Under the pieces are notes generated by a model that saw nothing but the letters and a program-made list of their open reading frames with translations, was not told the DNA's origin and searched no databases. A stretch of 59,152 nt of DNA. It comes from Pararcticibacter amylolyticus (GTDB lineage Bacteria > Bacteroidota > Bacteroidia > Sphingobacteriales > Sphingobacteriaceae). Below are positions 43,136-51,151 of the stretch, one piece after another. The stretch is from NCBI RefSeq assembly GCF_003130405.1, contig NZ_QEAS01000008.1, positions 217,082 to 276,233 on the forward strand, in the 5' to 3' direction. The position numbers were made by a program, and so were the translations under genes. Position 1 is the stretch's first letter. The number at the start of each line of letters is the position of its first letter.

Positions 43136-44041
43136 TATGAAAAATTAGCGAAATACGCTGGGTTATTGCCGCTGGTGGCTGTATTCGTGTACTTGTTTGG
43201 ATATGTAATGCTGAATGCATATCTAAACAATTTTGGAATAACTGAAAACGTAGCCCTGGATGAACGGATTTTGAGTTTAGGTATTTTGTATCTTGTAATC
43301 ATAGCGCCCATAATATTAGTCTGCTTTGCAACATTTAAATTCGGAGATTACAGGAACGTCAATCAGTCTACCTACCCCGAACTAATTGATAACCTTCATG
43401 ATGCTTTTGGTTATTCTTTGCTCTATGCATTGTCATTAGGGGCCTTGCTACTAAAAACGGCAATGGATAATTCGACTATAGTGGTTTTAGGCATACTGGC
43501 AGTTGCTGCCATAATTAATAAAGTACCAATGAAATCAACGGTTCGCATGTACTTAAAAGGTGCATTCATGATCTCGTCTTTTTTTATCTATGTTACTATA
43601 GGCATCAGTGGGGTTGTCTCACCAAAAACCTGGTTTTATCTTGTCGTATTTATGGCTTTCCTAACTTGTATAGGTCTTCGCATATTTAATAAAGAAGGCA
43701 CAACCTATCAGGCAAGCCGAATAGCGATAGTCGTTACTACCCTGCTGGCTCTTGCATCAACAGTTGGCGCAAATTTAATTGGTCATATTCCTGCTCAGTA
43801 TGGGGGCGAAAAGCGTGACAAAATTGTCTACTTCCTGGATATGACTGCTGTTGACAAACTAAAAAGAACACAGCTTAAGCCGTATATAGAAAAAGACAAT
43901 TCGGTAACCATGCAATCCGTCTATCAAAATTCGGATCGGATTTATTTCTTAACGCCAAATCAATACGTTCTTTCTATTCCCAAATCTTTCGTCGAATCAG
44001 AACAGGTTAAAGTCCCTAAATATAATTATGTTGACAGGTAA
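43133..44041 (+). CDS. Multi-span membrane protein, unknown function
   Basis: A 302-residue protein with about seven hydrophobic segments in residues 8-220 (for example LPLVAVFVYLFGYVMLNAYL, ILYLVIIAPIILVCFATFKF, MISSFFIYVTIGISGVV, IAIVVTTLLALASTVGANLI). A soluble C-terminal domain of about 80 residues (KIVYFLDMTAVDKLKRTQLK) follows. No family is recognised. The layout, membrane part followed by a small soluble domain, parallels the protein at 17738 whose leader it shares. An immunity or transport function is possible. Confidence 0.55.
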   Translation: MYEKLAKYAGLLPLVAVFVYLFGYVMLNAYLNNFGITENVALDERILSLGILYLVIIAPIILVCFATFKFGDYRNVNQSTYPELIDNLHDAFGYSLLYALSLGALLLKTAMDNSTIVVLGILAVAAIINKVPMKSTVRMYLKGAFMISSFFIYVTIGISGVVSPKTWFYLVVFMAFLTCIGLRIFNKEGTTYQASRIAIVVTTLLALASTVGANLIGHIPAQYGGEKRDKIVYFLDMTAVDKLKRTQLKPYIEKDNSVTMQSVYQNSDRIYFLTPNQYVLSIPKSFVESEQVKVPKYNYVDR

Positions 44042-44075
44042 TTCGCTGCTAAATCCCATATAGAAGTACATCAAC

Positions 44076-44264
44076 TTACAGCAGATCTTTATATTTCAGC
44101 TTTAGTCTGATACCCAGCCCGGAATCTGCTTTTTTATTGAGATCCATCTTTAATATCTTATTTCCAGGGAGCTGAACTTTTTGAATATGTAACCTCCCAC
44201 AAAAAAGGAACAGTTTAAAGCTAGAATAATTAACTGTCAAAATGTAGATTTCCTCAGGTGTCAA
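44076..44264 (-). CDS. Small ORF, uncertain
   Basis: A 62-residue ORF from a TTG at 44264 (TPEEIYILTVNYSSFKLFLF ... SGLGIRLKLKYKDLL) with 11 bases between it and the preceding small gene on the same strand. It is basic and beta-rich and looks like a partial or complete small protein. No ATG is available. It could be the second gene of a two-gene unit with 44276-44449. Confidence 0.3.
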   Translation of the reverse strand: MTPEEIYILTVNYSSFKLFLFCGRLHIQKVQLPGNKILKMDLNKKADSGLGIRLKLKYKDLL

Positions 44265-44275
44265 ATTGTCCTTCT

Positions 44276-44449
44276 TTAGAATTTCTTAAGTTTATTTTCA
44301 TCTTTTATTTTCTCCATTTCCAGGAGAAAATCCCTCGTATATTTTCTAGCTTGTTCAGAGTCAATACCTGATTTATCGAAAATTGGTCTTGCAGACACCA
44401 TTTTTGGTGGTTCCGTCTTTTTATTATCAGAAGTCTTATTCTTTTTCAT
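44276..44449 (-). CDS. Small charged protein
   Basis: A 57-residue ORF starting at the ATG at 44449: MKKNKTSDNKKTEPPKMVSA then RPIFDKSGIDSEQARKYTRD and FLLEMEKIKDENKLKKF. It has a disordered lysine-rich start and a helix. The shape resembles the small antitoxin-like proteins that precede a toxin gene, and the next ORF (44264-44076) is in the right place for such a partner. This is only suggestive. Confidence 0.35.
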   Translation of the reverse strand: MKKNKTSDNKKTEPPKMVSARPIFDKSGIDSEQARKYTRDFLLEMEKIKDENKLKKF

Positions 44450-44669
44450 CAATCATAAAAATTTAAACATTAAGATACATTTTAATTTGTTGAATAAAAG
44501 CGACAAATCAAGTCGCAAAGAAGATAGCCGCGATATAAACTGATTTATGAAGCCCTTTTGAATGGGGTTATGAAGAAGAATTATATCTCTAGTATCCAAA
44601 GGATCCGGTTCTTTTGTAACAGCGAAGCTTAAGTTATCAACAATCAACTGGTTGTGTGAGTAAATTCGC

Positions 44670-44700
44670 TTGTAGTGTGTTGGCAAATGTCGTACCTTTA
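44670..44700 (+). promoter_or_regulatory. Promoter of the wHTH-HEPN pair
   Basis: TTG at 44670-44672 and TACCTTTA at 44693-44700, 20 bases apart, differ from the Bacteroidota consensus TAnnTTTG only in the last base. The ATG of the first gene follows 23 bases later. Confidence 0.55.
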
Positions 44701-44723
44701 TTAATCCAGATTTAGGTAAAAAC

Positions 44724-45308
44724 ATGTTTGACAAGGAAATTGAAGCAATTGCAAAGTGCACAGAGTTAGTAAAGGATCTTGATGAAGACGCGAAATTTAG
44801 AGTTATAAAATATTTAATAGAAAGGTTTGGCATCGCATCGCAACCCCAAAATTATACTGGCAACAGAAGTGCACCTACCAATGGCGATATAACATTAATA
44901 CAAAATGGGGCAAACGCGGCTTATAGTAACGAAAATGCCTCAGACCCATCTGAATATCCAAGTCTTAGAGACTTGATGATTAAAAACTATCCAAAGAATG
45001 AAAATGAGTGGATCTTGTGTTATTCGTTTTATTCATCAAAATTTGGAACTGACACGTTTACTCGTGATGAAATATTAGAAAAGTACCGTGAAAATAATCG
45101 ATTGAATAAAAGCACAAGTGGAAATTTGAATAATAACATAGCGGCTTGTATAAAAAAAGATTGGATCAAAACAAGTGGAGAAAATTTTATACTGAAACCG
45201 GAGGGTATAAACTATGCAAGGGAAATTTTAGCGGGCAGGTCTACCTCCAAAGAAGTAAAGCAAACAAAGCGTAAGTCAAAACAAACACAAAACGAAAATA
45301 ATGCTTGA
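44724..45308 (+). CDS. Winged-helix-type protein, first gene of a two-gene unit with HEPN
   Basis: A 194-residue protein. The N-terminal helix (EIEAIAKCTELVKDLDEDAK then FRVIKYLIERFG) resembles short coiled dimerisation segments. A low-complexity linker spans about 40-80. The C-terminal part, NEWILCYSFYSSKFGTDTFT, RDEILEKYRENNRLNK, LNNNIAACIKKDWIKTSGEN and FILKPEGINYAREIL, has the pattern of a winged helix (first helix, recognition helix NLNNNIAACIKKDW, wing FxLKPEG). A Lys-rich tail ends it. Its last eight bases overlap the HEPN gene, so the two are coupled. It could be an antitoxin or nucleic-acid sensor for the HEPN protein. Confidence 0.6.
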   Translation: MFDKEIEAIAKCTELVKDLDEDAKFRVIKYLIERFGIASQPQNYTGNRSAPTNGDITLIQNGANAAYSNENASDPSEYPSLRDLMIKNYPKNENEWILCYSFYSSKFGTDTFTRDEILEKYRENNRLNKSTSGNLNNNIAACIKKDWIKTSGENFILKPEGINYAREILAGRSTSKEVKQTKRKSKQTQNENNA

Positions 45309-46140
45309 TGACTTGCAAAGTTTTGTAGACAGTGTAAAGGATTTCACTAATCTTAAAACCTCAGAAAAAGTAGACTACTTCGCACTGTTTTTTTTGGAAG
45401 TAGAAAAGAAAGCTGACTTCAACCATAAAGATATTGTTTTGGCATTTCAGCAACTTAAACTTGTGCCATTATCAAATATCCGACGATATTTAATAAGTCA
45501 TTCAAATAAAGCAACGCCAAAAAGAAGAAAAGTTAAATTTATAAAAACTAAGACAGGTTTTCATATTGAGGGAAATTATAACGTTGAATTAAAGACAAAT
45601 ATAATTGCGCAAGAAGTGCCATTTATTAACTACAGTGTTAATGCTGGCCACTTTGAATTGAAACCTAGCGATATTCCATTTTTAAATGCAAAAATCAAGA
45701 GAAATGCTGAGTTTTTTTCGAAAATTTATTTCTTGCTATATCATCTGGAAAATAGCATTAGAAAATTTTTGACCATTCGATTGAGTTCAATTCTTGGTCA
45801 GGATTGGGAAAAAACCGTGTGTTCTGATATTGATTTGGTTAAAGCTGAAAGAATTCGGTCTGAAATCCATCTGTCAGAGATGCTGCCAAAAAGAGGGGAT
45901 ACTATTTTATACTATTGCATGTGGGACGATTACGGTAAGTTCTTAAAACAGTATCCTAATATATTTGATGATCGAAAAGAGACCGACGAAGTGTTGGCAC
46001 ATTTAAATTCGCTATCTAAAATACGAAACGCTGTAGCCCACAACGCCAGCACGATTCCAAAAGAATATCAGGATGAGCTAACACTATTCCTGAAAAAATA
46101 TATCAAAATAATGAAAAATTATGCACTGGATCAAGACTAA
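45301..46140 (+). CDS. HEPN-domain protein (Swt1-like)
   Basis: A 279-residue protein. The C-terminal half resembles the Swt1-type HEPN domain: FFSKIYFLLYHLENSIRKFL, then SLSKIRNAVAHNASTIPKEY. The R-x4-H motif of HEPN ribonucleases is present as Arg242 and His247 (RNAVAH). The N-terminal half has an all-helix segment (VDYFALFFLEVEKKADFNHK) and a small beta part. HEPN proteins often cleave RNA, and pairs of such a gene with a DNA-binding partner occur in toxin-antitoxin and abortive-infection systems. The motif and the coupling to the winged-helix gene support that reading. This exact pair is unfamiliar to me. Confidence 0.65.
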   Translation: MLDDLQSFVDSVKDFTNLKTSEKVDYFALFFLEVEKKADFNHKDIVLAFQQLKLVPLSNIRRYLISHSNKATPKRRKVKFIKTKTGFHIEGNYNVELKTNIIAQEVPFINYSVNAGHFELKPSDIPFLNAKIKRNAEFFSKIYFLLYHLENSIRKFLTIRLSSILGQDWEKTVCSDIDLVKAERIRSEIHLSEMLPKRGDTILYYCMWDDYGKFLKQYPNIFDDRKETDEVLAHLNSLSKIRNAVAHNASTIPKEYQDELTLFLKKYIKIMKNYALDQD

Positions 46141-46384
46141 CTAAATACTTTTTTAGACATTGGCTTGCATCATATTTTTTCGAGATGATATTGAAATATA
46201 ATATGTCACTTCGTTGTTATATTTCCTCAAGTTAAATTTTAAGATGTGCTCTTCAATCGTATTTTAAATTCTGCAAAACTTCACATGAAATTTGCAGGCT
46301 GCTCTCCTTTTCCGGGCGAGACAGATTCTCATTTAATGGATTAAGTAAGGTGACAATACACCAAACGGTTAGAAATGAGACAAA

Positions 46385-46621
46385 CTATTCTTCTAGATTT
46401 GAGAAATCTAGCAACTGATCAACTGAAGCATTCAATGCCTCTGCAATTTGAACTAAAATGTAAGCTGTCGGATTAGCTCCTTGCCGTTCGTACCGATTTA
46501 TAAATTGTTTATCTTTCCCTATGATAGCTGCTAATTCTCCCTGCTCAAGATTCTTATCTTCCCTTAATTGCTGTATTCGTTTTCCAAGTTTCGTTCTGAA
46601 GCTTTTTTGAGACAAGTTCAT
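46385..46621 (-). CDS. XRE-family transcriptional regulator
   Basis: I chose the Met at 46621 (MNLSQKSFRTKLGKRIQQLR); the ORF reaches further upstream but without conserved sequence. The 78-residue protein is little more than a helix-turn-helix: EQGELAAIIGKDKQFINRYE then RQGANPTAYILVQIAEALNA. It is divergent from the promoter at 46662-46692 and its own gene start is 35 bases from the palindrome AACAAATTTGTT, which it most likely binds. It could repress the structured RNA transcript. Confidence 0.8.
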   Translation of the reverse strand: MNLSQKSFRTKLGKRIQQLREDKNLEQGELAAIIGKDKQFINRYERQGANPTAYILVQIAEALNASVDQLLDFSNLEE

Positions 46622-46655
46622 TGCGCAAACTCCGGAATTAATAAAAATACTGGTC

Positions 46656-46692
46656 AACAAATTTGTTTACTATGCCTAATTTGCTATCTTTG
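46656..46692 (+). promoter_or_regulatory. Strong promoter overlapped by a palindromic operator
   Basis: TTTG at 46662-46665 and TATCTTTG at 46685-46692 are separated by 19 bases, a very good fit to the Bacteroidota housekeeping promoter. The perfect 12-base palindrome AACAAATTTGTT (46656-46667) covers the upstream element, so a repressor bound there would block it. The neighbouring XRE gene is the obvious candidate. Confidence 0.75.
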
Positions 46693-46698
46693 AGTTAT

Positions 46699-46952
46699 GT
46701 AATAGAAACAAATAGAGATATAATATAGGCATTAAAAAGAGTCTTGCAGCTCCACTCTCAGGTCGTTTCTGCAAGAAGCAGTAAAATGCCCCAATACTTT
46801 CGGGAAAGCGTATATTTGCAAATACTGAAGGTGTGGGGCTCTGCTATACACCCGTGGAAACGTAAGACCTGAGAATCTATGGAGCTACGGGATGCAGGTC
46901 CCACACTTTAGTAATTCCTGTATCTTGTGGCACGGCTCGTTAAGAAAACGAG
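46699..46952 (+). ncRNA. Structured, multibranched RNA of unknown class
   Basis: No long ORF is present, but the sequence folds strongly. A closing stem pairs AGCTCCA (46748-46754) with TGGAGCT (46880-46886), CTCAGGTC (46757-46764) with GACCTGAG (46866-46873), and GTTTC (46765-46769) with GAAAC (46857-46861). An inner stem pairs AGCAG (46777-46781) with CTGCT (46841-46845) and GCCCCA (46788-46793) with TGGGGC (46834-46839). Two small hairpins (CTTT-CGGG-AAAG and GTAT...ATAC) lie inside, and CTCGTT/AACGAG forms one near 46935-46952. It starts about 7 bases after the promoter. I do not recognise a known class; no reverse transcriptase is present. Confidence 0.6.
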
Positions 46953-46955
46953 TTG

Positions 46956-47189
46956 ATGAAAAAACAGTTCAAGCAAAAAGAATTTAAGCTCCAGGTATAC
47001 ATAACTAAAAAAGGTAAAGGGACTGTTACTTCCTTTCGTACTTTACCTTCTTGGCTGGTAGCATCGGGTAAAATTCGTTGCAAGTTGCACTTATCTTCAC
47101 TATTATCAGAAAGGCAAGATTATTTGCGAGGTCTCGTTTTCTATCGATTTCTCTTACTGTTTGCTAGGAAACCTAAAAATCCCATCTGA
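46956..47189 (+). CDS. Short lysine-rich ORF after the structured RNA, uncertain
   Basis: Begins MKKQFKQKEFKLQVYITKKG and has 77 residues from the ATG at 46956. The second half is rich in Leu and Arg but without a clear pattern. The first 25 codons look plausible as a small basic protein; the rest may not be coding. The inverted repeat AAGGTAAAG ... CTTTACCTT (47009-47052) inside it could equally be a structural element of the RNA. It may be a leader-controlled small protein, or chance. Confidence 0.3.
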   Translation: MKKQFKQKEFKLQVYITKKGKGTVTSFRTLPSWLVASGKIRCKLHLSSLLSERQDYLRGLVFYRFLLLFARKPKNPI

Positions 47190-47242
47190 AACCTCTCTAA
47201 CTCACCTCAATATCTTTTATCATTTCATTCATCTGTAATTAC

Positions 47243-47413
47243 ATGAAGAAATCTCAGGAGCAGATCTTTCAGTTCGTTAATTCGCATTCCCAGGAGGAAA
47301 GCAAACAATTGTTATGGACATTGCTGAAGTCAGCCGTAGTCGGAAACTTAGGTGATTTGTTGCCTATCGAACGGGAGAATCTGCTTCTTTTATTGAAACG
47401 CCCGGTCAAATGA
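47243..47413 (+). CDS. Small protein, paralogue of the next small ORF
   Basis: A 56-residue ORF, MKKSQEQIFQFVNSHSQEES then KQLLWTLLKSAVVGNLGDLL and PIERENLLLLLKRPVK. Its centre aligns with the ORF at 47557 (LLW-x-L-L-K-S-A-V-V-G-N-L-G against LWRIMRSVVTGEFG, and ER-x-NL). Small proteins of this kind upstream of TonB-dependent receptor genes may be regulators or assembly factors. No known domain is visible. Confidence 0.6.
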   Translation: MKKSQEQIFQFVNSHSQEESKQLLWTLLKSAVVGNLGDLLPIERENLLLLLKRPVK

Positions 47414-47556
47414 TCGATGGTGTTCACGAGGAATATCCATCAAAGTTCGACAGATGATCCTGACTCAACTTCACTTCTCCTTAACTCATTAAAAATGAAA
47501 GCAAGAAACAACCCTTTTTCTCTGATCGCAATAGCCGGAAAGGAGGTTTACATCTG

Positions 47557-47787
47557 ATGTCACCGTTTTCCGAATTTATGATAAACTACGACGAGGAGTA
47601 TAGCAGAGAGTATTTGTGGAGAATAATGAGATCCGTCGTGACCGGCGAATTCGGCTCCTTCTCCCGCAAAGAACGCAGCAACCTCATCTCTTTTTATGAA
47701 GCCCTCGACGGCCTTTTGTCAGACATTTACAAACACAGCAACGCAGCTGAAGAATCCCAAAAGAACGAAGGAGGCCCGGCAGGATAA
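47557..47787 (+). CDS. Small protein upstream of SusC, paralogue of the preceding ORF
   Basis: A 76-residue acidic protein beginning MSPFSEFMINYDEEYSREYL. A strong ribosome binding site AAAGGAGGT lies 8 bases before the start, unusual for this genome. The core WRIMRSVVTGEFGSFSRKER then SNLISFYEALDGLLSDIYKH repeats the pattern of the 47243 gene. Stop and SusC start are 78 bases apart with a GCCGGCCTC-type GC-rich stretch between. Function unknown. Confidence 0.65.
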   Translation: MSPFSEFMINYDEEYSREYLWRIMRSVVTGEFGSFSRKERSNLISFYEALDGLLSDIYKHSNAAEESQKNEGGPAG

Positions 47788-47865
47788 TCCCTGCGTTTTC
47801 CTCTTAATACACAAGGCCGCCCGGCCTCCATAGTCTTTTCTTAACCCTTTAATCATTAATCAAAA

Positions 47866-50800
47866 ATGCTCAAAATCCGAGTACAGGGGATTCTTTTGTC
47901 CTGTTTTAAGCAAAAAAAGAAACATCATAACCCTTCGGCGGAAACTCCCGCCCCGATACAACAACCAGCGTCCGAAAAACTTCTCGGTCAGTACCTGCTC
48001 TGTTTTTACATCCTGATGATCATCCTCTTCTCCCTGATGGCCATCGTCAGCACCTACGCGCAAACTGGCCATTCCATCAAAGGAAAAGTCACCGACGAAA
48101 AAGGCGAAGCCCTCCCCGGAGCACTCATTAAAGTGAAAGGCACCGCACTGGCCACCTCCTCCGGCAAAGACGGCGTTTTCTCCTTTCAGAACATTCCCCC
48201 CGGTGCCGTCCTGGTCATTTCCTTCATCGGCTATCAAACCCTCGAAACCAGCTTGAAGCCAGGGCAGACCTTCCTTCCCGTTTCGCTCAATCCCGATAAT
48301 ACCCAGCTCAGCGAAGTGCAGGTCGTGAGCACCGGCTACCAGCAGCTCCCCAAAGAAAGGGCAACAGGAAGTTTTACTTTTATTGATAACAAGACACTGA
48401 ACCGGGCTGTATCTCCCGACCTGATCAGCCGCCTCAACGGAGTAACCAATGGCTTGCTGGTCGACAAAACGGTAGGCTTCAACATCCGCGGACGCAGCAC
48501 CATCTTTGCCAATACCGCTCCTCTGGTTGTGATCGATAACTTTCCCTTCGAAGGGGATATCAATACCATCAACCCCAACGACGTCGAAACCGTCACTCTT
48601 TTAAAAGACGCCGCCGCAGCTTCCATCTGGGGTGTCCGTGCCGGAAACGGGGTGCTGGTGATCACCACAAAGAAGGGGAGAGCGAATGAGAAAACGAAAG
48701 TGGAGCTGAACAGCAACCTCACTGTAGGTGCTAAGCCAGACCTGTATTACCAGCCGCAGTTGTCATCCGGCGAGTTTATCGACCTGGAAAAAGCGCTTTA
48801 TGAAAAAGGAGCGTATACAACAGCGCTCAATACAGATTACATGGTGATATCGCCGGTGGTTGAACTCCTGCAGAAAGCAAAGCTTCAGCCCGACTTTGCC
48901 GCACAGGCAAACGCGGAAATCGATGCACTGCGCAGCCTCGACATGCGCGACCAGCTGGATAAATATTACTACCGGAACAGCACACGCCAGCAGTATCATT
49001 TCAACATCAGGGGAGGCGGCCCCGCCCAAACGTATTTCTTCTCTGCCGGATACGACAAAGACCTGCCCAATGAGGTAGCCGCCTCCAGTTCGAGGATCAC
49101 CCTGAAGGCAAGCAATTCGTATTCTTTTCTCGCCGGGAAACTTACTCTTTCTCCGGATATTACCTACACCCGCAGTGAAATGAAGAACACCAACGCCGCG
49201 GGTTATTCCCCGTTTTTGCCATACGAGCAGATCGCTGACGAGCATGGAAATGCCCTTCCGGTTCTCATGAACGGATATTACCGCTCAGCGTACACGGACA
49301 CCGCCGGAAACGGGAAACTGCTCGACTGGAAGTTTCGTCCTCTGGAGGAATTGCGAAACGGCAGTTCATGGTCGAATCCGAAGACCAACGACTACCGGAT
49401 CCTCCTTGGAGCGGCTTACAAGATCCTGCCGTCGCTCACTGCTTCTGCCAGTTACCAATACTTTAGCTCGAATTTGCGGGGAGAAGTGTCTTACGGAGCT
49501 AATTCCTTTTACACCCGCGACATGATCAACAAGTTTTCACGGATCAATGCTGCTACCGGAGAAGTGATCAGGCCGATAGAAACGGGCGATATTTATACTC
49601 CGTCGTTTTCTTCAAACCAGGGGAACTACGGCAGGGTGCAGGCCGACTTCAGGAAGCTGATCGCCGGTAAGCATGAGGTATCGGCCCTGGCTGGCTATGA
49701 ACTCAGGGAGGACAAAACAGCTTATAACTCATACACGCTGTATGCCTACAAGCCTTCTACCGCAACCAGCCAGGTGGTGGATGCCATTACCCAGTTTCCC
49801 TACTATTATAACGCGGGCATAACTTCCAGGATCTCCAGCCGGACATCGGAAAGCGGCACGGTAGACCGTTATATTTCATACTATATTAACGCTTCATACA
49901 CCTATGATGAGAGGTACATCGTGTCTGGAAGTTATCGTAAGGACGAATCGAATCTGTTCGGCGTAAAGGCTAACCAGAAGGGAGTTCCGTTGTGGTCGGC
50001 AGGATTTGCATGGAATGCTCATAAGTCGGCCATACTCAGTTCCGACCTCTTTTCTTTTTTACAGCTCAGAGCGACCTATGGATACAACGGTAATGTAGAC
50101 CGTAGTCTGTCGGCATATCTTACGGCTGAGCCTGCCGGGCTGAATACGTTCAACCGTAATTACTATTCCGTTACCAATCCGCCGAATGACGATCTCCGGT
50201 GGGAACGGGTGAGGAATATCAATTTTGCGCTTGAATTTGCAACCCAGGCCCGGCGCTTGTCGGGAAGCGTGGAATATTTTTCCAAGAAGGGGATAGACCT
50301 GATCGGCAGCAGCCCGGTTGCACCGCAGACCGGAAGGGTTTCGTATACCGGAAATACGGCAAATTCCATGACCAGGGGATTTGATCTGCAACTGAACAGC
50401 CTGAATACCAACGGCGCATTCCGCTGGACAACAACGGGAATTCTCAATATTGCGAAAGACCGGGTAAAGGAGTACAAGCTGGATCCTCTGACGAATGCTT
50501 CGATCCTTACCACCCCAATCACTCCGATCGCAGGATATCCCGTAAGATCGGTATTTGCTTACAGGTGGCGTGGCCTGGATGCAACAGGGGAGCCCAGGGG
50601 AGAGTTGAACGGGGAAATCAGTACCGACTATCTGCAGATCCGTAACTCGATGGATTATAATCAACTAAACTTTTATGGCTCGGCGGTCCCTACCTTATAT
50701 GGTAGTTTGCGTAACACCTTTTCCTATAAAAAGGCAGAGCTTTCCTTTGCTCTCACCTATAAATACGGTTATTACTTCCGGAGGAGTTCGGTCAGGTACG

Positions 50801-51141
50801 GGGCATTGAACGCCGGGGCTTATATGCAGCCCGATTTTGATAAACGGTGGCAAAAACCGGGTGACGAACTGCTCACCGATGTGCCGGCATGGATATATCC
50901 TGCGACGGGTAACCGCGATGAGTTTTATCAGTACTCTTCAGTACTGGTCGAAAAAGGCAATCAGATACGCCTGCAGGACATCAGGGCATCGTACACCGTC
51001 AATAAATCCCTTGATATTTATTGCTATGCCACGAACCTGGGAATCCTCTGGAAGGCGAACAGGAGAGGGCTTGACCCCGACGTAAGTGTGGGATACCCGG
51101 CACCGCTGTCGGTCGCATTTGGTTTAAAAGCTGGTTTTTAA
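47866..51141 (+). CDS. SusC/RagA TonB-dependent receptor without STN domain
   Basis: A 1091-residue outer-membrane transporter. The N-terminus is long: about 40 basic or disordered residues precede the hydrophobic signal segment LLCFYILMIILFSLMAIVST. The carboxypeptidase-regulatory-like domain (HSIKGKVTDEKGEALPGALI) is followed by the plug with SEVQVVSTGYQQLPKERATG, the FNIRGRSTI motif and the barrel. The C-terminus VAFGLKAGF is aromatic-ended. No STN domain, sigma or FecR is present, so control must differ from the first locus. With the SusD and TlpA genes following, peptide or glycopeptide uptake is possible, but the substrate is not evident. Confidence 0.93.
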   Translation: MLKIRVQGILLSCFKQKKKHHNPSAETPAPIQQPASEKLLGQYLLCFYILMIILFSLMAIVSTYAQTGHSIKGKVTDEKGEALPGALIKVKGTALATSSGKDGVFSFQNIPPGAVLVISFIGYQTLETSLKPGQTFLPVSLNPDNTQLSEVQVVSTGYQQLPKERATGSFTFIDNKTLNRAVSPDLISRLNGVTNGLLVDKTVGFNIRGRSTIFANTAPLVVIDNFPFEGDINTINPNDVETVTLLKDAAAASIWGVRAGNGVLVITTKKGRANEKTKVELNSNLTVGAKPDLYYQPQLSSGEFIDLEKALYEKGAYTTALNTDYMVISPVVELLQKAKLQPDFAAQANAEIDALRSLDMRDQLDKYYYRNSTRQQYHFNIRGGGPAQTYFFSAGYDKDLPNEVAASSSRITLKASNSYSFLAGKLTLSPDITYTRSEMKNTNAAGYSPFLPYEQIADEHGNALPVLMNGYYRSAYTDTAGNGKLLDWKFRPLEELRNGSSWSNPKTNDYRILLGAAYKILPSLTASASYQYFSSNLRGEVSYGANSFYTRDMINKFSRINAATGEVIRPIETGDIYTPSFSSNQGNYGRVQADFRKLIAGKHEVSALAGYELREDKTAYNSYTLYAYKPSTATSQVVDAITQFPYYYNAGITSRISSRTSESGTVDRYISYYINASYTYDERYIVSGSYRKDESNLFGVKANQKGVPLWSAGFAWNAHKSAILSSDLFSFLQLRATYGYNGNVDRSLSAYLTAEPAGLNTFNRNYYSVTNPPNDDLRWERVRNINFALEFATQARRLSGSVEYFSKKGIDLIGSSPVAPQTGRVSYTGNTANSMTRGFDLQLNSLNTNGAFRWTTTGILNIAKDRVKEYKLDPLTNASILTTPITPIAGYPVRSVFAYRWRGLDATGEPRGELNGEISTDYLQIRNSMDYNQLNFYGSAVPTLYGSLRNTFSYKKAELSFALTYKYGYYFRRSSVRYGALNAGAYMQPDFDKRWQKPGDELLTDVPAWIYPATGNRDEFYQYSSVLVEKGNQIRLQDIRASYTVNKSLDIYCYATNLGILWKANRRGLDPDVSVGYPAPLSVAFGLKAGF

Positions 51142-51151
51142 TGATAATCTT

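Noticed and set aside
46699-47189. Possible retron noncoding RNA
   Set aside because: The region is strongly folded, but no reverse transcriptase gene follows or precedes within the window.
50059-50664. 201-residue minus-strand ORF inside the second SusC gene
   Set aside because: Long only because of the GC-rich third positions of SusC on the other strand; no motif.
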